A stretch of DNA of 64,000 bases from Chlorobium sp. (GTDB taxonomy: Bacteria; Bacteroidota; Chlorobiia; Chlorobiales; Chlorobiaceae): positions 62,001-126,000 of the forward strand of contig NZ_JAIOZR010000002.1 in assembly GCF_021740465.1 (NCBI RefSeq). Direction: 5' to 3'. The notes beneath the pieces are model-generated. The model ran no database searches. It was not told the origin of the DNA and saw nothing but the letters and a program-made list of their open reading frames with translations. Positions 23,635 through 31,789 of this stretch are shown here, in pieces. Position numbers and translations under genes: made by a program. The stretch's first letter is position 1, and each line of letters begins with the position of its first letter.

Positions 23635-26496
23635 ATGAGCTATACCCATAAACCGACAGTCATAGAGACAATTGCTGAAAAGCTCAATCTTGTTCCCGAT
23701 CTGCACAAGGAGGACGATGGCCCCAGGGCGCTTCGAGCCGCAGAAGAGGGTGCCGAGATAAGCTGTCCGCCACCCGCCCAGTGGGACAACTGGGTCGAAT
23801 ACGACTCGAAAAGCTGGCCGGAACGCAAGACGAAAGAGTACATGCTGGTGCCGACCGCCTGTTTCAACTGCGAAGCGGGGTGCGGACTTCTGGCCTATGT
23901 CGACAAGGAGACCATGGAAATCCGAAAGCTGACGGGGAACCCCTATCACCCGGCCAGCCGCGGCAGGAACTGCGCCAAGGGTCCGGCCACGCTCAACCAG
24001 ATTCAGGATACCGACCGGGTGCTTTATCCCATGAAGCGCACCGGAAAAAGAGGCGACGGCAAATGGGAACGGGTCAGCTGGGACAGCGTGCTCGACGATA
24101 TCGCCGGCCGGATGCGCAAGGCGATCATGGAGGGCCGCAACAACGAAATCTCCTACCATGTCGGGCGTCCAGGTCACGACGGTTTCATGGAGTGGATTCT
24201 GCGGGCGTGGAACGTAGACGGCCACAACAGCCACACCAACGTCTGCTCCTCGGGCGCGCGTTTCGGTTACGCCATCTGGGAAGGATTCGACCGTCCCTCG
24301 CCCGACCATGCCAACGCGAAGTTCATTCTTCTGGTCAGCGCCCATCTTGAATCGGGCCACTATTTCAACCCGCATTCGCAGCGTATCATCGAGGCCCGCA
24401 TGAAAGGGGCGAAGCTCGCCGTGCTCGATCCCAGGCTTTCCAATACCGCAAGCATGTCCGACTACTGGATGCCGAGCTACCCCGGCACCGAACCGGCCGT
24501 GCTGCTCGCCATGGCGAAGGTGATCATCGACGAGGGCCTTTACAACCGAACCTACCTTGAAAACTGGGTGAACTGGCAGGCGTACCTCCAGGCGGAATAT
24601 CCCGGAACCCCGGTTACCTTCGAAAACTTCATCGAAGGACTGAAAAAGGAGTACGCGCACTACACTCCCGAATACGCTTCGAAAGAGAGCGGCGTGGATG
24701 CCTCCATGATCGTCGAGATCGCCCGCAGGATCGGCGAGGCGGGCTCGCAGTTTTCCACCCATGTCTGGCGCAGCGCCAGCAGCGGCAACCTCGGCGGCTG
24801 GGCCGTGTCGCGCACGCTGCACTTTCTGAACGTGCTGACCGGCAGCGTCGGAACGCCCGGCGGCACCTCTCCGAGCGCATGGAACAAGTTCAAGCCTCAT
24901 GTGCACGCCGAACCCAAACCGCAGACATTCTGGAACCCGCTCCATCTGCCCGACGAATATCCGCTCGCCCACTTCGAAATGAGCTTCCTGCTTCCCCATT
25001 TCCTCAAGGAGGGGAGGGGCAAACTCGACGTCTATTTCACCAGGGTGTTCAACCCGGTATGGACCTACCCAGACGGATTCTCGTGGATCGAGGCGCTGGA
25101 GGACGAATCGAAAATCGGCCTGCACGCCGCGCTCACGCCAACCTGGAGCGAGACCGCCTACTTCGCCGACTATGTGCTGCCGATGGGTCACTCCGCCGAA
25201 CGGCACGACCTGCTCAGCTACGAAACCCATGCCGGCAAATGGCTCGCTTTCCGCCAGCCGGTGCTGCGTACCGCCCTGAGAAGAATGGGCAAACCGGTTA
25301 CCCACACCTGGGAGGCCAACCCCGGCGAAGTCTGGGAAGAGGATGAATTCTGGATCGAACTTACCTGGCGCATCGACCCCGACGGCAGCCTCGGCATCCG
25401 CCAGTACTGCATGTCGCCCTACCGACCGGGAGAGAAAATCACCATAGAAGAGTACTACCGCTACATATTCGAGCATACGGCCGGCCTGCCCGAAAAAGCC
25501 GCTCAGGAGGGGCTTTCGCCGTTCGACTACATGCAGAAATACGGCGCGTTCGAGGTCGAAAGCAACGTCTACAGCGTTAACGAAAAAGCCGTGTCCCAGG
25601 CCGATCTCGACGGTGCTTCGGTCCAGCCGCAGAGCGGACTGATCGTGAAAAACGGCAAGGCGGTGGGCGTAGAGGTTGCCGGTCGTTCCTGCACCGGGTT
25701 TCCCACACCGTCGAAAAAGCAGGAGTTCTACTCCGAAACCATGGTTGACTGGAAATGGCCCGAATACCGCCTGCCGGGCTACATCAAGAGCCATATCCAT
25801 GAGGAGACCATGGACCACAAAAACGGAGAGTTCGTGCTTGTGCCGACCTTCCGCCTGCCGGTACTGATCCACTCCCGCTCGGGCAACGCCAAATGGCTTG
25901 CCGAAATCGCCCACCGCAATCCCGTCTGGATCAACGCTACCGACGGAGCGGCGCTCGGCATCGCCAACGGCGACCTGATCAGGGTGAACACCGACATCGG
26001 CTTTTTCGTGAACCGCGCCTGGGTTACCGAAGGGATAAGGCCTGGCGTGGTCGCCTGTTCGCATCACATCGGAAGATGGCGTCGCGAGCAGGACCCCGAA
26101 GGCAACCGCTGGGCCACCAACAGGGTCAATATTTCCAAAGAAGGAAAGGGCAAATGGAAGATGCGCGTCGAAGAGAGCATCCAGCCATACGAGAGCAGCG
26201 ACGCCGACTCGTCGAGGATTTTCTGGTCGGACGGCGGCGTTCATCAGAATATCACCTTCCCGGTGCACCCCGATCCGATCAGCGGCATGCACTGCTGGCA
26301 CCAGAAGGTTCGCATCGAGAAGGCTCACGACGGCGACCTCTACGGTGACGTCTTTGTCGATACCGACCGTTCATTCCAGATCTACAGGGAGTGGCTCGAC
26401 ATGACGAGGCCTGCGCCCGGCCCCGGAGGCCTGCGCCGTCCGCTCTGGCTCAATCGTCCGTGCAGGCCCGACGAGAAGACCTACTATATTGCATAG
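23635..26496 (+). CDS. PsrA/PhsA-like molybdopterin oxidoreductase, catalytic subunit
   Basis: A 953-residue Mo-bisPGD enzyme. The N-terminal [4Fe-4S] motif is TACFNCEAGCGLLAY ... RGRNCAKGPA; NVCSSGARFG near residue 205 carries the cysteine expected to ligate molybdenum, as in polysulfide/thiosulfate reductases. The molydopterin-dinucleotide-binding domain occupies the last 200 residues. The first 80 residues hold no twin-arginine motif and no hydrophobic segment, so the protein should stay in the cytoplasm, unlike classical PsrA. The start ATG 23635 has GGAG six bases upstream. It is coupled to psrBC and followed by the TauE-like gene. The molybdenum ligand assignment is by family analogy. 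Confidence 0.9.
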   Translation: MSYTHKPTVIETIAEKLNLVPDLHKEDDGPRALRAAEEGAEISCPPPAQWDNWVEYDSKSWPERKTKEYMLVPTACFNCEAGCGLLAYVDKETMEIRKLTGNPYHPASRGRNCAKGPATLNQIQDTDRVLYPMKRTGKRGDGKWERVSWDSVLDDIAGRMRKAIMEGRNNEISYHVGRPGHDGFMEWILRAWNVDGHNSHTNVCSSGARFGYAIWEGFDRPSPDHANAKFILLVSAHLESGHYFNPHSQRIIEARMKGAKLAVLDPRLSNTASMSDYWMPSYPGTEPAVLLAMAKVIIDEGLYNRTYLENWVNWQAYLQAEYPGTPVTFENFIEGLKKEYAHYTPEYASKESGVDASMIVEIARRIGEAGSQFSTHVWRSASSGNLGGWAVSRTLHFLNVLTGSVGTPGGTSPSAWNKFKPHVHAEPKPQTFWNPLHLPDEYPLAHFEMSFLLPHFLKEGRGKLDVYFTRVFNPVWTYPDGFSWIEALEDESKIGLHAALTPTWSETAYFADYVLPMGHSAERHDLLSYETHAGKWLAFRQPVLRTALRRMGKPVTHTWEANPGEVWEEDEFWIELTWRIDPDGSLGIRQYCMSPYRPGEKITIEEYYRYIFEHTAGLPEKAAQEGLSPFDYMQKYGAFEVESNVYSVNEKAVSQADLDGASVQPQSGLIVKNGKAVGVEVAGRSCTGFPTPSKKQEFYSETMVDWKWPEYRLPGYIKSHIHEETMDHKNGEFVLVPTFRLPVLIHSRSGNAKWLAEIAHRNPVWINATDGAALGIANGDLIRVNTDIGFFVNRAWVTEGIRPGVVACSHHIGRWRREQDPEGNRWATNRVNISKEGKGKWKMRVEESIQPYESSDADSSRIFWSDGGVHQNITFPVHPDPISGMHCWHQKVRIEKAHDGDLYGDVFVDTDRSFQIYREWLDMTRPAPGPGGLRRPLWLNRPCRPDEKTYYIA

Positions 26497-26594
26497 TTAC
26501 TGAACAGTACTGCTTCCATGATCCCCATCTGCCGGAAATACCTTTCCGGCAGATATGGCCGATATCAATCCATCAATCCTTTGACGCATGGCAC

Positions 26595-27551
26595 ATGACA
26601 AGAGCGGACGGTAAAAAAATCTGGTGGTTTCTTGCAGCCGTTCTGCTGACAGCCATGCCGCTTGTTCTTCCTCCGGAAGTCGCAGCCGCTTCGTTACCTG
26701 CCGGCGGCGAGACCGCATGGTGGGTCTGGGTACTGCTCCTCTTCATCTTTTCATTTTTTCTCGGTATCGTCTCCGTACTTGCAGGCGTCGGCGGCGGCGT
26801 GCTCTTCGTACCGATCGTCGGCAGCTTCTTCCCCTTCCATCTCGACTTCGTCCGTGGCGCCGGTTTGCTTGTCGCGCTTTCCGGCGCTCTTTCGGCAGGC
26901 CCATCGCTGCTGAGAAAAGGTCTTGCCGATCTGAAGCTCAGCCTGCCGCTCTCACTTATCGGTTCCATCAGCTCCGTTGCCGGAGCGATTGTCGGACTCA
27001 GGATGTCCGCCGACAGCGTGCAGCTGCTGCTCGGCATAGCGATCATCGCCATTGCGGTGATCATGATGAAAGCCGGTAAATCCGGCTATCCCGAAGTCGG
27101 AGAGTCCGATGTGATCGCCAGAGCGCTGGGCATTTCCGGAAGCTATTATGAACCCACCATCGACAAAACCATCGACTGGAAGGTTCGTCGTACGCCCCTG
27201 GGTCTTGTGCTGTTTTTCTTTATCGGTTTTATCGGAGGCATGTTCGGCATGGGTGCCGGATGGGCCAACGTGCCGGTACTCAACCTGCTCATGGGGGCGC
27301 CACTCAAGATCGCCGTCGCAACGAGCGGGCTGGTGCTGTCGATGAACGGAGCGGCAGCCGCATGGATATACCTCTATAAAGGCGCGGTACTCCCCCTGAT
27401 CGCAGTTCCCGCAGTCGGAGGCGTGATGCTCGGCTCGAAAATCGGCGCCAGAATTCTCTCGAAAGTCAACACCGGTTCGGTACGCATCGCAGTGATCGTC
27501 ATGATGCTGATAGCCGGACTTCGTTCCATAACAAAAGGATTGGGAATATGA
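26595..27551 (+). CDS. TauE/SafE family membrane transporter (sulfite/sulfur-compound exporter)
   Basis: A 318-residue membrane protein with two homologous halves, each starting with the family motif (LAGVGGGVLFVPIV near residue 60; FIGGMFGMGAGWANVPVLN near residue 220). About eight helices are visible. The frame is open 68 codons further upstream inside psrA, but ATG 26595 precedes the first signal-like helix and gives a normal length. TauE/SafE proteins export sulfite, sulfoacetate or related anions. The position directly after psrA suggests removal of, or supply of, the oxidised sulfur product. Confidence 0.9.
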   Translation: MTRADGKKIWWFLAAVLLTAMPLVLPPEVAAASLPAGGETAWWVWVLLLFIFSFFLGIVSVLAGVGGGVLFVPIVGSFFPFHLDFVRGAGLLVALSGALSAGPSLLRKGLADLKLSLPLSLIGSISSVAGAIVGLRMSADSVQLLLGIAIIAIAVIMMKAGKSGYPEVGESDVIARALGISGSYYEPTIDKTIDWKVRRTPLGLVLFFFIGFIGGMFGMGAGWANVPVLNLLMGAPLKIAVATSGLVLSMNGAAAAWIYLYKGAVLPLIAVPAVGGVMLGSKIGARILSKVNTGSVRIAVIVMMLIAGLRSITKGLGI

Positions 27552-27967
27552 GCAACATTGCCGGTAAGCACAAACCGGAGATCGACAGGGTGCAGCTTGT
27601 CTATGCCGCCGTTCTCGACGTCGTTTCGCATACCGGAATGGTGCTGATCGCCGTGGGTTTCCTCGCCTATGTTGCAAGGCTGCTGCCGCTTACGGTTTCC
27701 ATCGAGGACATCGCGTCTCACTGGCATCTCAGGGCAGGAGAAATGAATCGTCTTCATGCGGTGCCCTCTGGCTGGTCATGGGTGCAGGACCCTCTGCACG
27801 GGGATGTACTCAGTTTCATCTCGATCATCTTTCTCTCGATGGCAGCCATGATCTGTCTGGTCGCCGTTATTCCTGTTTTTTTCGCCGAGAAGAACAGGAC
27901 GTATGCCCTCATTGCCCTGCTTCAGGTTCTTGTGCTCGCAGCGGCGGTTGTCGGCATAGCGTCCTGA
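27548..27967 (+). CDS. DUF1634-like membrane partner of the TauE-type transporter
   Basis: A 139-residue protein with three hydrophobic segments (about 22-45, 88-110, 118-138). It starts inside the stop of the TauE-like gene (ATGA overlap), so the two are translationally coupled. Small DUF1634 proteins are often found after TauE/SafE genes; this one is similar in layout, though I assign the family by context and general pattern. It is probably an accessory subunit. Confidence 0.7.
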   Translation: MSNIAGKHKPEIDRVQLVYAAVLDVVSHTGMVLIAVGFLAYVARLLPLTVSIEDIASHWHLRAGEMNRLHAVPSGWSWVQDPLHGDVLSFISIIFLSMAAMICLVAVIPVFFAEKNRTYALIALLQVLVLAAAVVGIAS

Positions 27968-28038
27968 GAAAACCGGTAGTCTATTGACGGAAAAAACAGC
28001 AGGGAATTCTTGTTTCTTTCTTTGTTATTAATTATAAT

Positions 28039-28060
28039 TATATAATTACTTGGTTATATA
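28039..28060. promoter_or_regulatory. TA-rich dyad upstream of tusA (P3)
   Basis: TATATAA and TTATATA arms with an 8-bp spacer, the same geometry as the core of P2, including the GGTTATATA half site (28052-28060). It is 69 bp before the tusA start. Confidence 0.5.
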
Positions 28061-28129
28061 GTTTTCTTTGTTGCGGTAATATCGCAACCGCTTACCCCGA
28101 AACAACATACTTAACAAAAGGAGGCATCC

Positions 28130-28366
28130 ATGTCTGAAATTACAGCCAACCGTACGCTCGATTGCTCCGGGATGAACTGCCCGCTGCCGATTCTGAAAAC
28201 CAAGAAAGAGGTCGACCAGATGCAGAGCGGTGAAATTCTGAAAATGATCTCGACGGATTCCGGTTCGGCAAACGACATGGCTTCGTGGGCGAACAGAACC
28301 GGGCACAAAATCGTCGACAGCAGCACCGAAGGCGGAACCTATACTTTCTACATCCAGAAATCCTGA
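28130..28366 (+). CDS. tusA: TusA/SirA family sulfur-carrier protein
   Basis: A 78-residue TusA-like protein: TLDCSGMNCPLPILKTKKEV with the CPxP motif whose cysteine carries persulfide sulfur, then DSGSANDMASWANRTGH. In sulfur oxidisers TusA relays sulfane sulfur between rhodaneses, DsrE-type proteins and the reverse Dsr system. A strong AAGGAGG Shine-Dalgarno precedes it. DsrE2 follows 16 bp later. Confidence 0.95.
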   Translation: MSEITANRTLDCSGMNCPLPILKTKKEVDQMQSGEILKMISTDSGSANDMASWANRTGHKIVDSSTEGGTYTFYIQKS

Positions 28367-28382
28367 CCGGGAGAAAACCACT

Positions 28383-28892
28383 ATGGCCGACATAAAAAAA
28401 CTTGCCATTATCGCCTCCAAAGGCACGCTCGACTGGGCCTATCCTCCATTTATCCTCGCCTCGGCAGCGGCGGCCATGGATATGGAAGCGGTGCTCTTTT
28501 TTACCTTTTACGGTCTTCCCCTGCTGAAAAAAGAGATCGATCTCAAGGTTACCCCTGTAGGCAATCCGGCAATGCCGATGAAAATGCCGTTCGGCAGCAA
28601 GGAGTTCCAGGGTTTCAACTGGCCCATTCCGAATATCATCTCCGGCAACGTTCCCGGATTCGACACCATGGCCACCATGCTCATGAAGGAAACCTTCAAG
28701 AAAAAAGGGGTAGCCACCATCGAGCAGCTTCGCGAGATGTGCCAGGAGAGCGGTGTACGCTTCATTGCCTGCCAGATGACCATGGATGTTTTCGGTTTCG
28801 AACGCAAGGATTTCATTGACGGCGTCGAATACGGAGGTGCGGCCATGTTCCTTGAATACGCCGCCGACGCGAACATGTCCCTTTTTATCTGA
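28383..28892 (+). CDS. DsrE2-type (DsrE/DsrF-like) sulfurtransferase
   Basis: A 169-residue protein of the DsrE/F-like family, DsrE2 branch: KLAIIASKGTLDWAYPPFILASAAAAMD, a segment around ALFFTFYGLPLLKK, and a late conserved cysteine in RFIACQMTMDVFG (near residue 127). DsrE2 works with TusA, and usually a rhodanese, in cytoplasmic transfer of sulfane sulfur. No rhodanese gene is present here. The tusA-dsrE2 pair seems to be one transcript. Confidence 0.9.
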   Translation: MADIKKLAIIASKGTLDWAYPPFILASAAAAMDMEAVLFFTFYGLPLLKKEIDLKVTPVGNPAMPMKMPFGSKEFQGFNWPIPNIISGNVPGFDTMATMLMKETFKKKGVATIEQLREMCQESGVRFIACQMTMDVFGFERKDFIDGVEYGGAAMFLEYAADANMSLFI

Positions 28893-28983
28893 TCCGTTTT
28901 TCATTGCTGTTTGCCGGTCACCTGTTCCTGCCGTGCGGTTTCTGCGTCGCGGCAGGTTCTCGTCCTGCATGTGGCCGGTTTCA

Positions 28984-29010
28984 GTCTGTGATACAGACGA
29001 TCTTTTTTTT
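28984..29010 (+). terminator. Probable terminator of tusA-dsrE2
   Basis: GTCTGT/ACAGAC with a 3-nt loop is followed by GATC and eight T residues, 92 bp after the dsrE2 stop. A larger GC-rich hairpin (28927-28956, CCTGCCG/CGGCAGG) precedes it. Confidence 0.55.
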
Positions 29011-29355
29011 GTGATGGCAGACTATTAACAATTATTGATTAACTTTTGCTTTTCAGGGCGGCTATCGTTAAATTACATTAAGGGTTAGCTATACAGTTCG
29101 ATCCGCTGCCTCACGGACGGCTCTGCGTTTCCCATAATCTCGCCGCGCTGATCCAGTCCATTCACGGTGATCTCCATCCGGACGGTCAGTAAAAAAACAT
29201 GCTTTTTTTGGTCCGTTTCGCTTCTTGGTAAGGCTTCGTGTCAAGATCTTCCGCCAGTCCGCATTTCCGGATTTCCGATGATGCCCGCAGGCGTTGCGTT
29301 TCAGCGCCCTCGGGCATACGGTGTTCCTTTTTTAACCAAGTCCGCAGGAGTGCCG
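29011..29355 (+). other. Long leader of the methyltransferase gene with a terminator-like hairpin
   Basis: This 345-bp gap has no gene that I can support. At 29281-29317 is a hairpin with ATGCCCG/CGGGCAT outer and GGCG/CGCC inner stems, then T6 nine bases later, placed about 40 bp before the methyltransferase start. It looks like an attenuator or the end of a short upstream transcript. Confidence 0.4.
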
Positions 29356-29997
29356 ATGCAGAATCCGGAAACCCCCGAAAGCGATCCCCGCAGCCACTGG
29401 GACGCAATCTATTCGGCCGCGGAGCCCTCCCGGCTTAGCTGGCATCAGCAGTTTCCCCTCGAATCCCTCGAACTCATCGAGGCCTCGTGCGTCGACGCGG
29501 AAAGCCCCATCATCGATGTCGGGGGAGGAGCATCATCGCTTGCTGACTGTCTGCTGCACCGCGGCTACGGCCGGATTACCGTACTCGACTGTTCAGCGGC
29601 GGCTCTCGATCATGCCCGCCGCCGTCTCGGCCCAATGGCCGAAGAGATCCGCTGGCGGGTCGGCGACGTCAGAAGCTTCCGTCCGGGTGAAAAATACATG
29701 CTCTGGCATGACCGGGCGGTCTTTCATTTCATGGTCGATGCTTCGGACCGCAGAAAATACCTCGATACGCTTGACGATTGCCTGGAAGCCGACGGCCATG
29801 TGGTGCTCGGCACCTTTGCGCTCTGCGGACCCTCCAGATGCAGCGGACTCGAGGCCATGCGCTATGACGAACCGCTCATATCCGAACTGTTCGCCCCCCG
29901 ATTCAGGGTGGTGTCTACCATGCTTTCCCGGCATGAAACCCCGTCAGGTCAACCGCAGGACTTCATGTTTTTTTATATGAAGAGGGCTTCCGGGTGA
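29356..29997 (+). CDS. Class I SAM-dependent methyltransferase
   Basis: A 213-residue Rossmann methyltransferase. SHWDAIYSA opens the protein, motif I is IIDVGGGASSLADCLL (about residues 50-65), and VLDCSAAALDHARRRL supplies the acidic residue binding the SAM ribose; WHDRAVFHFM lies further on. The pattern matches small thiol/metalloid-type methyltransferases, but the substrate is unknown. ATG 29356 is chosen because GGAG stands 6 bases upstream; an upstream in-frame start at 29167 would cover the leader hairpin. It stands alone. Confidence 0.85.
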   Translation: MQNPETPESDPRSHWDAIYSAAEPSRLSWHQQFPLESLELIEASCVDAESPIIDVGGGASSLADCLLHRGYGRITVLDCSAAALDHARRRLGPMAEEIRWRVGDVRSFRPGEKYMLWHDRAVFHFMVDASDRRKYLDTLDDCLEADGHVVLGTFALCGPSRCSGLEAMRYDEPLISELFAPRFRVVSTMLSRHETPSGQPQDFMFFYMKRASG

Positions 29998-30058
29998 GGT
30001 TGAGCGCGTTTATGCGGTTCCGCGCCCCCGGAAACTCATTTTTTGTTTTGGCAATTTA

Positions 30059-30076
30059 ATTATATGGTTATATAAT
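30059..30076. promoter_or_regulatory. TA-rich dyad (P4)
   Basis: ATTATAT-GGTT-ATATAAT, a perfect 7-bp inverted repeat with a 4-bp spacer, containing GGTTATATAAT as in P2. It follows the methyltransferase stop by 61 bp and precedes the short frame at 30120. Confidence 0.5.
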
Positions 30077-30119
30077 AGGATTAAAGAGAGCATACTTTGC
30101 GGTAAGCTCTTTAAGGGAA

Positions 30120-30308
30120 TGTTTCAGCTTCGACCTTTACGGGCAATGGTTGGCCCGTAAAGGTTCTAAAGCGTTCGATGAAGTTGCTCAGGTGTTTAAC
30201 CGTTTAGACAGGGTACCCGGCATTATGCTGTGGACTGAAATTACAGGGCCCGGTTCGTTCGACGAAGCTCTTTTATATAACCAGAAAGAGAACCCCCATG
30301 TCACCTGA
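30120..30308 (+). pseudogene. Short unassigned coding-like frame without a proper start
   Basis: This frame has no stop and reads 62 codons of protein-like sequence (DLYGQWLARKGSKAFDEV, FNRLDRVPGIMLWTEITGPG, FDEALLYNQKENPHVT). The only in-frame ATG is at 30225. An ATG at 30119 preceded by AAGGGA is one base out of frame, so it may be a small gene broken by a frameshift near its start. A 12-bp perfect inverted repeat (ACCTTTACGGGC/GCCCGTAAAGGT, 30133-30164) lies within it. I do not recognise the family. The rest of the 357-bp gap carries only P4. Confidence 0.3.
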
Positions 30309-30354
30309 AAACCGTTCGGCACTTTTTTTCAGGTGCGCTCTCAAGCAGGTTCAG

Positions 30355-30900
30355 TCAGAGTCCGATGGCATGGAAAAGGAGCGGCAGGGCACAGAGCCCA
30401 ATGGCAATGTTGGTTGCTCCGCAGATTTTTGTGATGACTGCGTTCGGCTTGTACCAGGCAAAGGGAAGCAGAAAAGTCAGCACATTGATGAGCACAAGCA
30501 CCGTGCCTAAAGGCCAGATTTTGCCGAGAAGGAACGCCTTGTAGCTGAACACCGCGGTCATGAAAAAGATGCCGATAAAAAAGTGGGCATAGACTTTTTT
30601 GTCGCCGGGGTTGTAGAAATGCATGGCGACGACAACCCAGAAAAGGCCGTAGGTAGCGAAAATGGTTCCGATAAAGATCCTGGTTTCCGCCGGCAGGCCG
30701 ACATCGAACAGGTAGAGAGAGAGCGCGGTGAAAATCTGTGCGATCCCTCCGAACCAGAGGGCGACGTTGGCGAGGTTCTTTCCCAGCTTCGCGTGGTCGG
30801 TTTCGCCGTTGATACCCAGTCCCAGCTGTTCGAGGCCGAATACCCATACGGTAACCATAAGACCGAATACGCCGATCGCTTCCGGATTTACTGCATTCAT
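30355..30900 (-). CDS. GPR1/FUN34/YaaH (SatP) family acetate/succinate transporter
   Basis: A 181-residue protein with six hydrophobic helices. It starts with NPEAIGVFGLMVTVWVFGLEQLG, a variant of the family's N-terminal signature, and continues with GIAQIFTALSLYLFD and ATYGLFWVVVAMHFY. Family members carry acetate, succinate or ammonium across the inner membrane. ATG 30900 has an AAGGAG Shine-Dalgarno; the longer frame (to 31203) is an artefact of an open reading frame upstream. Acetate uptake is plausible for a photomixotrophic green sulfur bacterium. Confidence 0.85.
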   Translation of the reverse strand: MNAVNPEAIGVFGLMVTVWVFGLEQLGLGINGETDHAKLGKNLANVALWFGGIAQIFTALSLYLFDVGLPAETRIFIGTIFATYGLFWVVVAMHFYNPGDKKVYAHFFIGIFFMTAVFSYKAFLLGKIWPLGTVLVLINVLTFLLPFAWYKPNAVITKICGATNIAIGLCALPLLFHAIGL

Positions 30901-31019
30901 CGGAATGTTGCTCCTTTTCTGATAATGATTGGTAGTGTCCTTTCTGCCGCATCGATCACAATTGTTATCAGTGCGGCCGGGGAATCTACCTTTTTTAACA
31001 GAAAAGCGAAGAGGGTTTT

Positions 31020-31787
31020 TCAATGACGTCTTCGGGCGGCTTTCAGGGTGAGCGGCCAGGCGATCGTCTTTCGGGAGTCGTCGTTCCAGTGCGCCGCAAG
31101 CCTTCTTTCCAGACCGGCTACGGGATCGCAGCCGTTTTTGCCGACAAACCGGCTGACGGCGGACCAGGTCCGGATGTAGCCGAGCAGTTCCTCTCTTTTC
31201 CACGAAACGCTCATGCTGAAGGCCGGGGGCTTCAGATCAGTCATCGGCAGTTCAATGCCCGCATAGCCGGCATCGACCATCGACCGTTCTTCAGGCCAGT
31301 ACGGACCCATTTCGGAGTGATAAAACTCTTCTACAATGGCGCCCGTTTCCGCCCCTTCGACCGCAACCGGCCCGTATGCCCATACGGCAAGCACTCCGTC
31401 TCCTGCCAGCACCCGCTTCGCTTCCCTGAAAAACCGCCCCGTGTCGAACCAGTGCAGTGCCTGCGCTACCGTGACGAGATCGACGGATCCGGATTCCATT
31501 CCCGAATTTTCGGCCGGAGCGGCCCGGTATTCGATACGGGGATGCCGCGCGGCGGCTTCGATCTGTTCCCGGCTGGCGTCGGTTGCCGTGACGCGCCCGA
31601 AATGCCGGGCAAGGCCGAGCGCGGCCTGTCCGGAGCCGGTGGCGCAGTCCCATGCGTGGTCCCGTGCCGGCGCGACCGACGCCAGCCACCCGAAAAGCGC
31701 TTCCGGATAGGATGGGCGGAATGCCGCATACTGTTTTGATACCGCTGAAAAATGGTCATGGAAGGACTTTTTTTCATTGATGGTCAT
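31020..31787 (-). CDS. Class I SAM-dependent methyltransferase (UbiE/type 11 group)
   Basis: A 255-residue protein: HFSAVSKQYAAFRPSYPEALFGWL, a motif I variant HAWDCATGSGQAALGLARHF, VTATDASREQIEAA, and LVTVAQALHWFD. This is the broad group of type 11 methyltransferases that includes trans-aconitate-like enzymes; the substrate is not evident. The start lies 2 bp after the recQ stop, so it is co-transcribed with recQ; the functional reason is unclear. Confidence 0.88.
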   Translation of the reverse strand: MTINEKKSFHDHFSAVSKQYAAFRPSYPEALFGWLASVAPARDHAWDCATGSGQAALGLARHFGRVTATDASREQIEAAARHPRIEYRAAPAENSGMESGSVDLVTVAQALHWFDTGRFFREAKRVLAGDGVLAVWAYGPVAVEGAETGAIVEEFYHSEMGPYWPEERSMVDAGYAGIELPMTDLKPPAFSMSVSWKREELLGYIRTWSAVSRFVGKNGCDPVAGLERRLAAHWNDDSRKTIAWPLTLKAARRRH

Positions 31788-31789
31788 GG

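Noticed and set aside
23497-26328. A 943-codon open frame on the minus strand opposite psrA
   Set aside because: It is antisense to a gene with clear molybdopterin-enzyme motifs and its translation has no family features; GC-rich third positions create such shadows.
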